DNA of 64,000 bases from Erythroxylum novogranatense (lineage: Eukaryota; Streptophyta; Magnoliopsida; Malpighiales; Erythroxylaceae): positions 38,693,005 to 38,757,004 of the forward strand of contig CM057224.1 of NCBI GenBank assembly GCA_029891385.1, given 5' to 3'. The notes beneath the pieces are model-generated. The model was given only the letters and a program-made list of their open reading frames with translations, was not told the DNA's origin and did no database searches. The translations under genes were made by a program, and so were the position numbers. Positions 48,636 to 62,339 of the stretch are shown one piece after another. Position 1 is the first letter of the stretch; every line of letters begins with the position of its first letter.

Positions 48636-51598
48636 TTAGCAAAACCTTAAAGCAGCTTCTAGTTCTTTCTCGTCATCGCAATCATATCCTAACTGGTAAG
48701 CTCGTGCTGCGAGTAGAAATAAACAACACAAAGACTTAGGTCCATATGCACATATATAATATCATATAAACAAATGAACGAGACAATTAAGTACAATTAC
48801 TCACCAAAGCGTCCAGAGCCCATAAATGGTTCTGCTTCATCTGTCACGCCGCCTTGTAGCTGGTCCTAGTACATTTTCAAGGAGGTGAAAAGGAAATTAA
48901 ATCATGCAGACTTTTTCTTTACTTAAATGGATGAATTGTTGCGATCAGAAAAACATTGTGCAGAGTTGAAATGGACATCTATTAGAATCCGAAGGAGAAA
49001 CTACAGAAACAGCAGCAGGATAAAAAGCATCAGATAAATCAACTACAGGATAAGTTATGAGTTCATATCATGTTACAGTCTCGGAAGACGAAGGAAACAT
49101 TAAGTGCATGTCAAATTATTCATTGTATGACAAACAGCTGTACGACTACACTAAGCCACCATAGATATGGTGCCAGTGTAAAGAACTTTAGTTGAATCCA
49201 TAAGAAAAAAATGAAATTAATCACCAATGAAAGTTAAATTTGTGCAACTATACGCAAATTCCTTTTCCAATGATATGCAAGAAGTGCCTTCTTCAGGGTG
49301 CATACAAAATGGAAACGCATTCTGAAAAAAGAATTCACCACATATAATAATGCACTTACATGATCTGATTCCATTTCAGATGGTGACAGCAACCTGTCAA
49401 AGCATCGTCCAGATATTGTACAAACCAACAGCTCATTTGCAGGATCCATAATAACTTCTCTGCATGTATCATCACAAACTGAAAGGAAGCAAGAAAAACA
49501 TGCATTAGTCTCCAAACATCCACAATCTAATGCTCAGTTGCACATCTATAATCACAGAATTTTCCCACCATGAACATTCCCAGTCTTCTCACAGATGAAT
49601 ACATCTCCAATTTGGTAGTAGGAACAGGTCTCTCCAGAACAAGCGTGGTCAGCAAACACTTTGTCGGTTAGGCCTCTGCTACTTTTCCAAATAGAAACTT
49701 GATCAGCAACTGACTTGTCAAGAATAATTCGATCATCTTTCACCTTCAATCCAGACAATAATCTTATAAACATATGCTTAAGAGCAGAATTATTCCTTGG
49801 TACATATCATACGCAGATATTCAATTTAGAACAGTGATCAAAATCCCGAAAACCATTCTGAAAGCTTGAACAACACAATCAACTTCAAAACAACAAAGAA
49901 ACACTATAAACTTTCATCAAATTGTTGGCAAATACATATACCTTGAGCAAAAATGGTCAAAACCTTCTGCTTCTATAACCCAAATTTCTAATAACAAGTA
50001 TAAAGATGACACACAAAACAAACTTCTATCCAATAAGGCATACAACTATGAGAAAAATATGACAAATAACACCTGTGAAGGAAGAGGTGCTTGGCTCCTC
50101 TTTGCAGCCTGCATCTGGATGTAGTACTCTTTAAACTCAGGTGGGCTGTTCCTAACAAGCTTAACCATGTCCTCTTCATCACGCTGCAATAGGATATTGC
50201 TTGAAACTAATCATTTAATATAGTTTTAAGTCTTATGAACAATATGATATTGAACAGAGAAGAAAACATTAAAAGATAAGTAACATTCAACTAGTCTGAG
50301 ATTGCACATACCATCTATTTTATAGTCATAAATGAACATTTACATAATCGAATTCTTGTAGGAGGACTACTGAACAACATCCTTTAGCACGTATACAAGT
50401 AAGCAGTATTGAATCAGCACAACACTCGCACAAGAGTTGTAACATCTACAGGTTTTCACACAATAATTCTCAAAGGGGAGAGAGAGAGAGTTTTAAAGTG
50501 AATCGCCACCTGAATATAAAGCTTCTTCCAAGCACATTCGGATAACTTTTTGGAAGGAGGCAATAGACCCCATCGCATGCAGTACCTACACAAAGTCAAA
50601 TTTGAAAAATTCACATCCAATTATTTGATGCATGAATTCCTATTGCCCACCAGAAACAAATGAGGCATGGTTCAGCAGCTTTTGTGGAATGTAAAACACT
50701 CATCTTCCAATTTCAGCATAAGAAGTAAGTTGACACAGGAATGCTCGTTTTCAAAAACCGAGGAACTAACAATCGGATGGAAAGGCAGACATAACTCAGC
50801 ACCACCCATACACACAGGTCATTCAATTCAGACACAAAGGTCTCTAAAACTTGAAAAGCTGAATAAACCAAACTACAAAAATGCTTTAATCATTTCTGAA
50901 AGCTAATGATTAAAATTCAAACAGAGACGACAATGTTAAGGCAGCAAAACACTTTTAAAAAGCACAAACAGAATTAAGCAACAAAAATAATTATTAGAAG
51001 TAGAAAAAGAAAGGAAATGAAGAAGAACAAGTACTGACAAGCGACGCCATAAGGACTCATCAGAAGCAGCATAATTCAGGTATCTACAAACCAGAGAGCA
51101 TGCCACGAGATCCTGTTTCGCAAATCACAAAAGAAAAGTTCATATCTAAAACCCAAATCCAAAAAAAAAAAAAAACCCTAAACAAATTTTTTAAAAAAAA
51201 GTTAAAACCAGAAATTAACCTCGGAGGAAAGAAATTTGAGGATGTGGGGAAAGAGCTCATGAGGGATCTTGCTGAAAATCCCACCATCTAACCTCGCCAA
51301 TTTACCATGACTGCCACTTCCACGGTTACTATTACCAATCAAATTCTCTTCCTTCATTTTCTCTTTTCCTCTATCATCGCCTTCTTGTTCCTCTTTCTTG
51401 GCTTTAGGTTCCTCTTCCTCGTCCTACAAATTAAATCAATTTGGTCCAAAGATGACATTTTTTATGCAAAAAGAATCGAAAATTTAAAAAAAAGAGAGGA
51501 AGAAATTAGGGATTGCTTACGTGGTCGGAGACTTCAGAGAGGACCTCCGATTCCAGGAATTGGGCCAAACAAGCGTCTTCATCATCTGATATCGTCAT
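48636..51598 (-). CDS. SKIP31: F-box protein SKIP31-like
   Basis: Nine minus-strand exons with consistent phases: 51521-51598, 51220-51423, 51039-51112, 50510-50585, 50073-50183, 49569-49743, 49360-49478, 48805-48865 and 48636-48706, giving 322 residues. The N-terminus is acidic ([20 protein letters not shown]). The F-box spans about residues 79-120 ([41 protein letters not shown]). After it come [34 protein letters not shown] and [11 protein letters not shown] cysteine-rich part follows ([26 protein letters not shown]; Cys at about 216, 221, 232, 241, 245), with CFDRLLSP and [15 protein letters not shown] at the end. This matches SKIP31, a SKP1-interacting partner that serves as substrate adaptor of an SCF ubiquitin ligase; the cysteine region resembles a metal-binding module. 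The exon 6 acceptor has a weak pyrimidine tract. No break seen. Confidence 0.94.
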
Positions 51599-53085
51599 GC
51601 TGGCCGCCGATCCTTCACTTGAGCGGACAGTTGTTCATGTCGGAGATGTCGCCGGCGGTTGCCGATTTTGATAGGGGCCGGTTCGATTAAAATAGAGACG
51701 ATGGGGTGAGTGCGACGGAAATAGATGCCCGGGTCAGATGATTCGGGGTCGGGTTACCCGCACATTTGGGAAAAGTTATAAAAGTTTTGCCGTTTACGGT
51801 ACAGGAAGATAAATTGCAAATTCAACCTTTAGAAATCTTTAGGGTAAGTCGATCAGAAGCTTTGAAGTTGGTGTAGATTGAGTTTTGAGTCGAGAGGGTT
51901 GCTCAAATTTTAGCCTAAATATCGTTCAAAATAAAATAATTACATAATTTTTTCTCTTACATTTTGATTCTTAAAATTTGTCTAAAAAATTAATTTGAAT
52001 TTTAATATTTTTAATGTTCAAAAAAGACGTTATAATTCTCAAATCATATTAATTATATTTTAGAATAACAAAATCTTAAATTTTTTAAAAGATTTTATTT
52101 AAGACGTTGATGTGACCCTTTTCTTAAGTCTGGAAGAAAAGCTTACATTCTAAGTGACACCCGTCGTACAAGCCAACTCTTTAACAAAATTCATGCTTGA
52201 CTAATCCATATTAAAATCGCCATTCAACTTGTTGGAATCAGATCGATTCACATACATTTTCTTACCATTTTTAAATGATGTAGGCTTACAAAAAAAAAAA
52301 CAAAAAAGCCCAAAAGGGCTAATTAACTCGTAACATTTACATTGGAGTACAAAATAGTCTCTTAATATTTCACGGTATTTAAATTGAACTATAACATTTG
52401 TAAAATGTTCAGATTGAATCTTAACTACTAATGACATTAGGGCATCGTTAGTTATTTACTGACGTGACCCAAAAATATCTTATGTGAATTTTTTAATTTT
52501 GTAGATGTAGGACACTAAAAATTGATGTGATGACATAATATTGGGTCCATAGAAATAGATAAAATATCTACCATGATTATGTCATCGAAGAAAAAGCCAT
52601 CGAATAATGAATTCTTTCTTTCGGATAAATTTAATAGTATCCAATCAAGGAACAAATGTTCTGATTCAATTAATGAAGTTAAGTTTTCAAATTAACCACC
52701 TAATATAACTATAATGGAGTTTTTGAAATATTTGAAATTGTGAAAAAAGTGAATCTATTTTTTATTTATACGTCCATTTATACAAATAAGATTTTATTCC
52801 TTATTAGGAACTCAGCGGGTCACTCTTCTGTTTTTCTTTTCTTTTTGTCTAATTTGAGGGGGTCATGTTGAGTTCGTACGCTATCATATCTATAAATGAA
52901 ATGCTGCGTTCTATTTTGAAGAGGAGATGTTGCATTTTGTTGTCAAACATAGTGATCCTCCCTCAATTTTGAAGAACAAAACACGTCTCCTATTGAAATG
53001 CCACGCTTTATTGATGTAGCTCTCCTCCCTTAAACACAACCTATGCAAAGGATCTCGACGCAACATTTTGAAGAAGAATAAACGT
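51599..53085. other. Promoter side of the F-box gene and AT-rich spacer
   Basis: The first 150 bases are GC-rich (CGGGGTCGGGTTACCCGC near 51747) and are the likely leader and promoter of the minus-strand gene. The rest is AT-rich with no gene; a small palindrome AGCCCAAAAGGGCT lies near 52307. Confidence 0.45.
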
Positions 53086-53120
53086 TGTGTTCTTCCTTTT
53101 TCTTACAGACAACCCTAATA

Positions 53121-53255
53121 TGCCAAATCTTTCGTCTTCTTTAATCATACAATCCCTAATCTCTCATTTGTCAAATATTCCATCTTCTTCAATCATAGAA
53201 TCCTTAATCTCTCATGTGCCAAATCTGCCATCTTCCTCAATCTATAGCGTTATTC
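53121..53255. repeat. 48-bp minisatellite, about 2.7 units
   Basis: Units start GCCAAATCTTTCGTC, GTCAAATATTCCATC and GCCAAATCTGCCATC at 48-base steps. As 48 is divisible by three, the plus frame 53087-53269 reads a 16-residue repeat (PNLSSSLIIQSLISHL and variants). There is no other evidence that it is translated. Confidence 0.6.
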
Positions 53256-55384
53256 GTCTTCTTCTTTAGTGAACAACAATCTAGGAGGGTAGGAACGATC
53301 GTCTACCACTCTTAAGAACTGAGGATCAATGCCACCGTCGTCGTGAATCAAAGATAGCATCTGTTGTATCTTCATCATTTCTTCCATTTGAGTGCAGCTC
53401 TGAGATAATGATATGGAGTGAAATGTTTTGATTTTCACTTATTGATACCCTCATCAGTTGTGTCTTCAATTTGATTTTGAATGTGAATGGAAGTTGAATT
53501 TGTGAATGCTTGTAATTGGTTTGACCATGGAAGTTGAATTCGATGATTAGTGTGAGCATGGAATGTGAATGTGAGATGATTCAGAAGTTATTGGATTTTA
53601 TACCAAATTGTGCTAGTGTATTGGTATTGGAAGTAAAGATGTGAGATGGTTTCAGTCTCAGAGAAACAGAAACTACATTGAGTATTATTGAAGTCTATGA
53701 TTCTATCCTTGGTTTTGAGTTTGCCTCCAATTACTAGCCATATGAGAATGAGGGTATAGGTTGTTTATTCAATCCTATGATTTTGTATTGCACCTCTTTT
53801 GTGCATGTTGCGTTCTTAACAAATTTAAATGGGGCAGGAGCCGTAAGGCGTATGTTTGACAAAGATATTGTGTTTTCCAGAAATGTTATTGTGTCAACTG
53901 TGTACCTTTCTATATATTCCATATAAAGGCTAGGAGTAGAATTTTTGGTGAATGGTGAGATTTTCCTATTGATTAATTATTGTCACTCACCCTAATCCTG
54001 AAGTGACTTGTCTAATATTTGGTGCTTTTCAACGGAAACTTGACCTGGGTCTCACCTATTTCTTACTACTGCCATATTGTAATGACTTCAATCTAAGTCA
54101 AAATTCTTAATCGAATCAGAGACTAATTTTGACCGTGATTAATTAGGGAACCAACCAAGTCAATTTAAAGTTTTGCTTGAATTGTTATTGTCCCCAATTT
54201 ATAATAGAACATTTATAACCATGTGATTTCTAGGACCTATTGGAATGATATCACTACATTTTTTATTATTACAAACAGCTTGAGGGTTTTTAGTTCTTGT
54301 TCTAAACTCTTGGGGTGATTCCTATACCAATTATTACTTTTCAAATCCTTAATGTTATGTTCCAGCTACCTAACGTTACAACATATTTATGAACATTAAA
54401 TGTTGTTAACATGGTTTGTAGCGATAAATGTTGTTAACATGGTTTGTAGCGATCCTACATGATATCAAGTCTTTCAACATTGTTAATTATTCATTTTGCT
54501 CAATATCTTTTATTTTCAAGCATGTTTTGGATTCATAGCTTTCTATACACAATTCAAATTGATTATGAGCATATTTGAGCTCTAAATTTATTGTGCCTTA
54601 AACTGATATCGATTAAGGAAGAAAGGCTCAGAAACATGCAGTGAAGGTTGGGAGTACCCTTTGATAGTTCACTTCTAGAGCAAGTGAAATTCTTGTACCA
54701 CTTCTGAAAGTAGTTTACTTATGATAGACCAAGTAATATGATTGAAACAAGCATATATGAATGATATGTCATCTATATGAGGATATTGTTTCCATATATG
54801 AATGATACATCTGTATGAGCATATTATTGTTTCTATAGATGTGATATGTGATATCCTCAAAAGATGGTGGTTTTCTTGCATATATATGAGCATATATGAA
54901 TGATATGTCTATGGAGATTTTTGACATACTGTTTCCACTCTTGAAAAGACATTATTTGAGATTGTTGACATATTGTTTTGACCTTTTATTAGAAGAACCA
55001 AAAGTACTAATATAAATTTGTAGCAACTATCTAAAGATATGGACATGACGTCTTCAACTAACACTACGCTAAATTTAAATAATGATGATATGATGTGTTA
55101 TTATAGTTTAAGAGCTCTGTTAAGAACTTCATGGACTTGCTTTAATGAGTGTAATTAATATTTTATAAGCTTATGAACAATTAAGTGTTCATATGGCCTC
55201 ATTATGAACAATTAAATACAAAATTGATATCACAATAAACAATTGGAGCAATATGTATAATTGTGATTATATATAAAAGTGATAATATCAGTAAAGTGAT
55301 TACATCATAATATGTTTCTATACAAAAGTTATGTTATCTATCTGTCCATATAGACAACATTAATGTAAAGTCTACAAATCAATT
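53256..55384. other. AT-rich spacer with small tandem duplications
   Basis: A 28-base unit (AAATGTTGTTAACATGGTTT plus 8 more) is duplicated at about 54399-54454. Loose repeats of CATATATGAATGATA occur at 54750-54905. No gene recognised. Confidence 0.5.
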
Positions 55385-58063
55385 CCCTCATTTACACTTG
55401 AATGAGAAGGTTGATCATATATTGGTTGATTCATTAATGATCTCTGTCTCATTGCTTCAGTTTGTAACTGTTGAGAAGTTATGCTAGGTTGTCCTTTGAA
55501 TTTCAGATCTTTTGGTTTGAAAGACAATTTGAATGAATGTGGATCAACTTCTCTAAACTTCTGTTTGCCACTATGCGAATAGCTACCAACCTACAAATAA
55601 ACATGTCATTAATATTATTCAATCTTGAAAGTAATCAATAAAGGTTGATTATGTAAATATACTCACAATATTGCTTTGTAAACTTGCTACAATAACATAT
55701 TCAGCTTGTAAGGAGACATCAAGGATGACCTAATAAATATGAATCAAATATTTTAAAAAATTATCATTAGATATATAAAGTAATACATAATCAAAGATTG
55801 TGTCATACCTGTGGATATTACTGAGCTAGTTGAGTTGATGAATGGTTGTTACGTCTTTTTAGCATTTTGACCAGAATTGCCACATTTTCTACATTTTTGT
55901 ACTTGACGTTTTCTAGTAGATTTGCTTGGATTTCTTAACTTAATAAGCTCATTTACTCCTTTCCTTCTATTTATTTTAGGTCTTCCAGGCATAACTATTT
56001 TGGCTAGGGGGTTTATTAGTTCTTCATCAATTATAGGTTAGAAAATTGGACCTCTAATAGGTTGTAAGACATGCTCATACACTGTCATGAATTTAGACTT
56101 CTTGTAGCACTCATCCACATATGCCTACGACTATTGTTTCTAATGGTGAACAACACTTATAATATGCTTGAAAGGATATCTATACAACTCCCATGCCCAA
56201 CATCTACATGATTTGTGTCTCCCAATTCTCACAATATGCTTGGCATCACCTTTGGAAACTTTATATGCTTCATCACCATTCCAAAAAATTCTCTTCATAG
56301 CATCTTTCTTATTCTTTTATAATTTCTTCATAACCCTGGGTGCAACTTCTAACTTCCATCTATGTATAAATTGTCTCATATTCGTATGGCTCTTCATCAC
56401 CATTATTCTAATTGTTTCTATCATGCTTATAATTGGCCTATCTCTAGCTGATAAGATCCATCCATTGAATGTTTCGCTCATGTTGTTATCAACAACTAAA
56501 AATTTAGATTCAAAGGATTAGTAACATTGTGCCCATCTCTCGTTCAAATATTCGAACAATGATGATGCACATCCAGGTATGATTTTGTCCAATCTTTTTA
56601 ACTACTTATTAAAATCTTCTACATTCATTGACTAAACACAATTCCAAAACTACTTTCTCAAATATTTTCCTTTCCAATTCATATGCCAATTATAGTATAT
56701 ATACCTTACACACATACGATGAGTGACATATGGTATTGTCTCTTCCATTACTCTAATCAATCCTGATAAAAATATAATAGAGTAAGTTAATATATAATTG
56801 ATATAATATAATAGGCTCATTAATCAAAGAATTACAAAATACCTTTTGCATATATGATATTATTGTTAGTCCTTCACCACTACCCATCTAGAAGTTTGAA
56901 GCTAGCAAACTTATAAACCACGTCCACAAATCACTGTTCTCTACCTTGACAACTGCCCAAGCCAACGGATACATCTCTCCATCCTTATCCCTCCTATCTA
57001 CACTCAATAATTGACTTTGGAATTTAGTCTTCAAAAAATAGCCATCAAATCCAAAGATTGACCACAAATGCCTTCATCCTCTTTTCATCACATCAAAGCA
57101 TATGTATAATCTTTTGAACTACAAAAAGAGATAAAGATATATGAATTAATGAATAAACTTAATAAATAAATAAATGTTTTAATTATCATTGTCAATAACA
57201 TGTAAAACTTAATTTTGCATACCCGTAACAAACTAGTTTATGAATTTCTAGCCAGCTTTAACTCAATTGTTAATCCAAGATTACCATTCCTCAACTCATG
57301 AGGGCATCCTTGTAGCTTCGCATATTCATTCACATAATCACTCGCCCTTTCTTTTCTCAATCTCCTCTTGGAAGCTCTACATATAATTGAGTTGACAGAT
57401 ATATTGAGCTTTTCTTGACATTCTTTAACTATCTTTGCATTCAAGATAATAGGCTTCTTAAGTATTGTCCTTAAAATGTCTCATTAGGAACTTAGCGGAA
57501 ACTAATTTTGGTTTGTTAGTCGTATAACACCTATGTTCATCATTGTATGTAACTCTTTTAAAGCAATGTTTACCCTTGTCACAAACGACATATAACTTCC
57601 ATGGGCATCCTTTATTGAATTTCACTCTCATCTTATGTCTTTCACTTTTTTAAAACTTCACAGTGTAGCTTGTCCGCACTGTGTAATTTACAACAAACTC
57701 TTTAAATTCTTTTGCAGAGCCAAAATCCATCCCTAATCTTCAATTTGGTTTAGCATTGGATGGATTATGCCTAATACCATTATTTAGTCTCTGTAATGGC
57801 TCACCAGCCTCTTCTTTGCTAGGATATTGATCACTACTACCAAAATTTGTCGACTCAATTTCAACTAATTCGTGGTTATCGAGAATCTAAATTTGTATAA
57901 AACCCTCATCATGCTCATCATCCTCCTCCTCTTCATCAACTCTGTCATTAACTCTTAACCTAACACCTTCAGTACTAACACAAGTTTCCTTCTCACCCTC
58001 CCTATCTCCATCCTTTCCTTCAGATATAGGCAATATATCAGGTACAAATAATGAGGTGTCTCA
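55385..58063 (-). pseudogene. MULE (MuDR-type) transposase, decayed
   Basis: Blocks on the minus strand appear in the order of MuDR-like transposases. The N-terminal domain has FGSAKEFKEFVVNYTVR, KFNKGCPWKLYV and YNDEHRCYT (about 57500-57760). Then come VKECQEKLNISVNSIICRAS (57238-57444) and the catalytic-region FGFDGYFLKTKFQSQLL and DGEMYPLAWAVVKVENSD (about 56900-57060). NERWAQCY and NNMSETFNGWIL lie at about 56450-56550, and a SWIM-type zinc finger (SCRCWAWELYRYPFKHIIS) at about 56170-56215. A basic zinc-knuckle tail (KCRKCGNSGQN, normally followed by H/C residues now missing) is at about 55860-55990, and a Gln-rich end (ITSQQLQTEAMRQRS) at 55385-55590. Many in-frame stops and frame changes show it is dead. 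I could not define terminal inverted repeats. Confidence 0.8.
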
Positions 58064-58372
58064 TGTAACATCCCATTACTTATGGGAGGATTAGAATAGT
58101 AAATGTGAGTGATCTATGAGAGGCTTAAAAATGCTTCTTTATGCTCATGCATAGTATGCCATGCACTTATACATTAATAGTGAATGTATTTGCATGTGAA
58201 AATAATTGTACATGCATTCATGAATAATTATGGGTATAATTGGATTGATCTATGAATTTTTAGAGTTATGAATGTTTTTACAATGAAAATATGAGTGATT
58301 GGTGAAAATATCGTATTTGTATATGTTACTAAATTTAGGAGTTACCTTTGAAAATTTTGGAGTATTGAGAAA
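58064..58372 (+). mobile_element. Possible gypsy LTR start (fragment)
   Basis: TGTAACATCCCATTACTT at 58064 resembles the minus-strand start of the gypsy LTRs elsewhere in this window (TGTAACATCCCGTTAC). A region rich in 'tgcatg' follows, as in those LTRs (58140-58215). Homology fades toward the TA tract and no matching end was found. Confidence 0.45.
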
Positions 58373-58571
<199 letters not shown>

Positions 58572-61500
58572 ATCTCCTCTTTGATATTTCTTATTATAAA
58601 ATAATGAAAATAAATAAAAATGATGAGATGATTGAAAGGATGCAATTTGAATAAAGTGAATTTTGTATTAATTTGAGTCAAAACTAGTGTTGATAAGTAT
58701 ATATGGTTTTACTTCAGTTAGTTAAACCTAAAAACTTCTTTTTTCCACACCTTTCCTATGTCATGTTACAACCTTTATTAAGTACCTTAGACTTATGCAT
58801 TATATTCACACTTATTAGTGGTGGCAATATGATTAATGAGGAAGTTTAAGGAAATAACATGTTTTGTTTTGATTTGAGAGCTTAAAGAACCATAAACACT
58901 TTGAGTGAATAGAGTACAATCCATGAAAGCGAGTCAAGTCCTGTTTCATTTAATTTTCAAGGAATTGATGAGATGCAATGTTTTCATTCTAATTTTTTTC
59001 TTATGAGTATTTGTTCTCTTAATTGTTATTTTTATCTTAAACCTTTAATGCACATTAACTTTTGAGATACTTTTGCATAACATGAAAGAGGATAAGAGGC
59101 TATTAAGAGAATGATTGATATATTAAATTGATGTATGTTTGACAATAAACATGAGTCCAGCATGGGGGGAATTTGATAAGATGTAATTTTTCATATTAAT
59201 TAGACTTATCTCTTTTATTTTGGATTAATTTTATTTCTTAACTGTAAAATTAATATTTATTTTGTTTTAGGAGGTGACAAGTGAAAATTGGACCAAATTT
59301 AGTTTAAAACCTCTCATTAAAGCATCATTTGTTAAAGCCACAAATTTTGGAAGGAAGAAGATGACATATTATTGAAGAGGATAAGACAAGATCATGCCTA
59401 GGGCTAGATTCACTCGAATAATTTAGTTCAATCAAGAGACTTGTTCCCAACCCTATTATGTAGGGACTTAAAAAAAAAAGATTATCTCTAGAATATTAAA
59501 TGAAGTTAGTTTTTTAGGAGAAGAGGAGGAGAATGTCACACACACATTTTTTCATTAATCCTTTTTTTTTTCTTTTCTTCTTTCATCTGTCTTTAGTGTG
59601 GAACTATAGTCATATATGGCTAAATACGAGTTTTCTGATTCAAGGGGAATCAAAACTCTAGCTATAACCTAAGGAGGTTTTGTATTCAAAGCTAGATTTT
59701 TATTTCAATTTAAGTATTTATTATTTCATGTTCTTTTATTTCATACGTAATTGATATTAATTGATCTGATAAATTAATTTGATATTGGTTATTTTATTAG
59801 TATCTATGAGTTTAGTGATCCATAATTATGATAAATGATTGGTATAAATAGGAAGTAGGTTATTTATATATTTGTATATTTAACTTATGAGAAACAAGAA
59901 AACTAAATTGAATAGTTAGAGATATCTTAATTATTTAATGTAGGGTTTAGTCTTTTAATGAAGCTTATTGTTATCATTTAATTGATATGATATGTTATCA
60001 TATCCAATTAATTAATGGTAAGTTTTAATTTAAATGCTAGGTTTGAATAAATTAATTTAGAAAATTGAGACTTATTATAACTATCTTAATAGGTTTTAGA
60101 CTAATTTTTCAATTTGTAAAATTTATTCTTTTAGACCAAGAATCAACGTTACAATTGGAGGAGATGCTTCCTTGAATTAGAGTTAAGTAAACCTGAATTT
60201 CTCATTTTATACTTAGTTGATTTATTTGATTCCTTATTAATTTTAAATAATTAGTTAATTAATCATTAACTCCTATTCTATTTTATCAATTGAAATTAAT
60301 AAAACTAATTTTAGTTCTTTTGAGATTAGATTTAGTTCCATAACTACAAAAAAGTTTAGTGAATTGGAGATTAATCTTGAAGGCTTTGACAACTTGTTCA
60401 TTAGTCGAATTATAAATTATTTTAATCAAATTACAAAGTTGTAATTTGTTACAAAGCAACCTATTGTTTATTATATCACTAATGTTAATAACATAGAGTG
60501 TAATGTAATTAAGCCTAATTTTATATACAAAATATATGAAATAAGTAAAGGATGATAAAATTGTTAAAAGAATAATTGACTTATAAGGTATTATCAAAAC
60601 GTCATCTCCTTCTCATCTTTTGAACCATCATCTCCTTCTCCTTCAAAACTTTTATTAAACCAACGAACTTTATAATCTATGTTTTGATGAGAATAGAATA
60701 TAGTTGCTACTAATAATTTATTATTTCATATTTTAAAAGAAAATCTCATGAAATAAAGGCAAGAAACACTTTATAGAGATTAAATCCATTCAAGTAAAAA
60801 GAAGATCAACATTAAAGGAAGATTTATGTTTAAATCCATTCAAGTAAAAAGAAGATCAATAATAAGGAAGATTAATACACAACAAGTCTATAAATTCATA
60901 TGTAATTTTCTTCTTTCTCTTGGTTATTTTACTATTTTTAGGGCTTTTCATGTATAAACATATCATGTTTTGAATTTAATGTATAAATCTTTTCTATTAT
61001 CAAAAGGAACTAAAGTTTTGATTTCAAAGAAATACCTCTTAATCTTTAAAATACTATTTAGAGAAAATTTAAATGTTTTAGATTAAGTTTTAGCCAAATC
61101 CATGTAGTTTGATCCTGAAAAAACTTGAAAAATAATTTAAAACATGTTTTTAGACAAATTGGTCAACTAATGTATAGGTATGGTCAATCAATGTACTATT
61201 TCAGACACATTGGTTGATCAATATGTCTATCGTGACTTTATATAAAACATTGGTCGATTAATATGCATGATTGGTCAACTAATATCAATGTCACTAATAT
61301 TACAACAATTAGTTTTTTTGTCTAATGATATTTTAGAGCTAGTATGGGTATAGATACTTGCGAATTCAATTGTTCAACATTTTTATAACATTTGAGTATT
61401 TAAGTATTTACAAGCATTCATTGGTTTTTTACTGATTAAGAGCCAATGAGCATTAAAGTGAGAAAATAAGGTTCATTTAAGTTGTGAAAATCAATTGGGA

Positions 61501-62339
61501 CTAGTTTTTCTTGTATTTGGGTGTTTTAAGAATTAGTGAGGTTACTTTTTACCTTTAATAAAGTTTGTACAAGGGTTCCACTTTATTGAACTAAGATTAT
61601 TATTATGAGGTTCCCTTTTAAAGAAGAGTTTAGTTATATCCTAATAGATACTTGACTAGTGAATGTGGGTATGGTTTATTTGTTAAACTACTATAAAAAT
61701 TGATTTGCAACTTCTCTTCCCTATACTCTTCATTTTATTATTGGTTTATTGATTAAGTTTAATTAATTTTTCATTGCATTTTATCATTCAATTTGAATTC
61801 AATTAAGGGTCTTTATTAAGTTGCAAATTTTTTTTTACATTGATTAGCACCTTATTCATCCCTCTTAGGTGTCATTAGGAACTAAGAAATGTTGTTAAAG
61901 CGGGTATCGTTATTGTAATTTCAAATAAAAACTTTGAGAAAATATCTTTATGGTATATCTAGGTCATCTTTACCTGGCTAAGAGAACCAAAATATTAGTA
62001 AGGGTCCTTTCTTTATTAAAACTGATTATCTCTATTAGAAAAGTAGAATGAATTTTCTTTTGGTGATCGAAAGTGTTAATTTATAAGAAATTGTTTCTAA
62101 TGGTCTATTCATCCCCATTAAGGTCAAATATCATATAAAAGTTCCCAAACATAAGAAAAAATAGGGACCCCAAGGTAAGAAACTTATTTCATTAAATGGC
62201 AAAGCCATTTATATTTTATTTTTGCACTATAAAGGAATAAGTTTAATAGAGTGTCCATATGTGAAATGGCTTATGAAACTTGGAACACTTGTTATTAACA
62301 TATAAAGTAACAAATTAAGTAAAGGAGAGCAAAATGCGC
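58572..62339. other. AT-rich region, probable LTR remnants, no gene
   Basis: A purine-rich stretch GCATGGGGGGAATTTGATAA at 59161-59180 looks like a polypurine tract followed by an LTR start. About 59600-59650 resembles an LTR interior (TCATATATGGCTAAATACGA). No domain is readable. A repeated phrase TCAAGTAAAAAGAAGATCAA (60789 and 60839) is a 50-base-step duplication. Poly-A/T runs are frequent. Confidence 0.4.
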
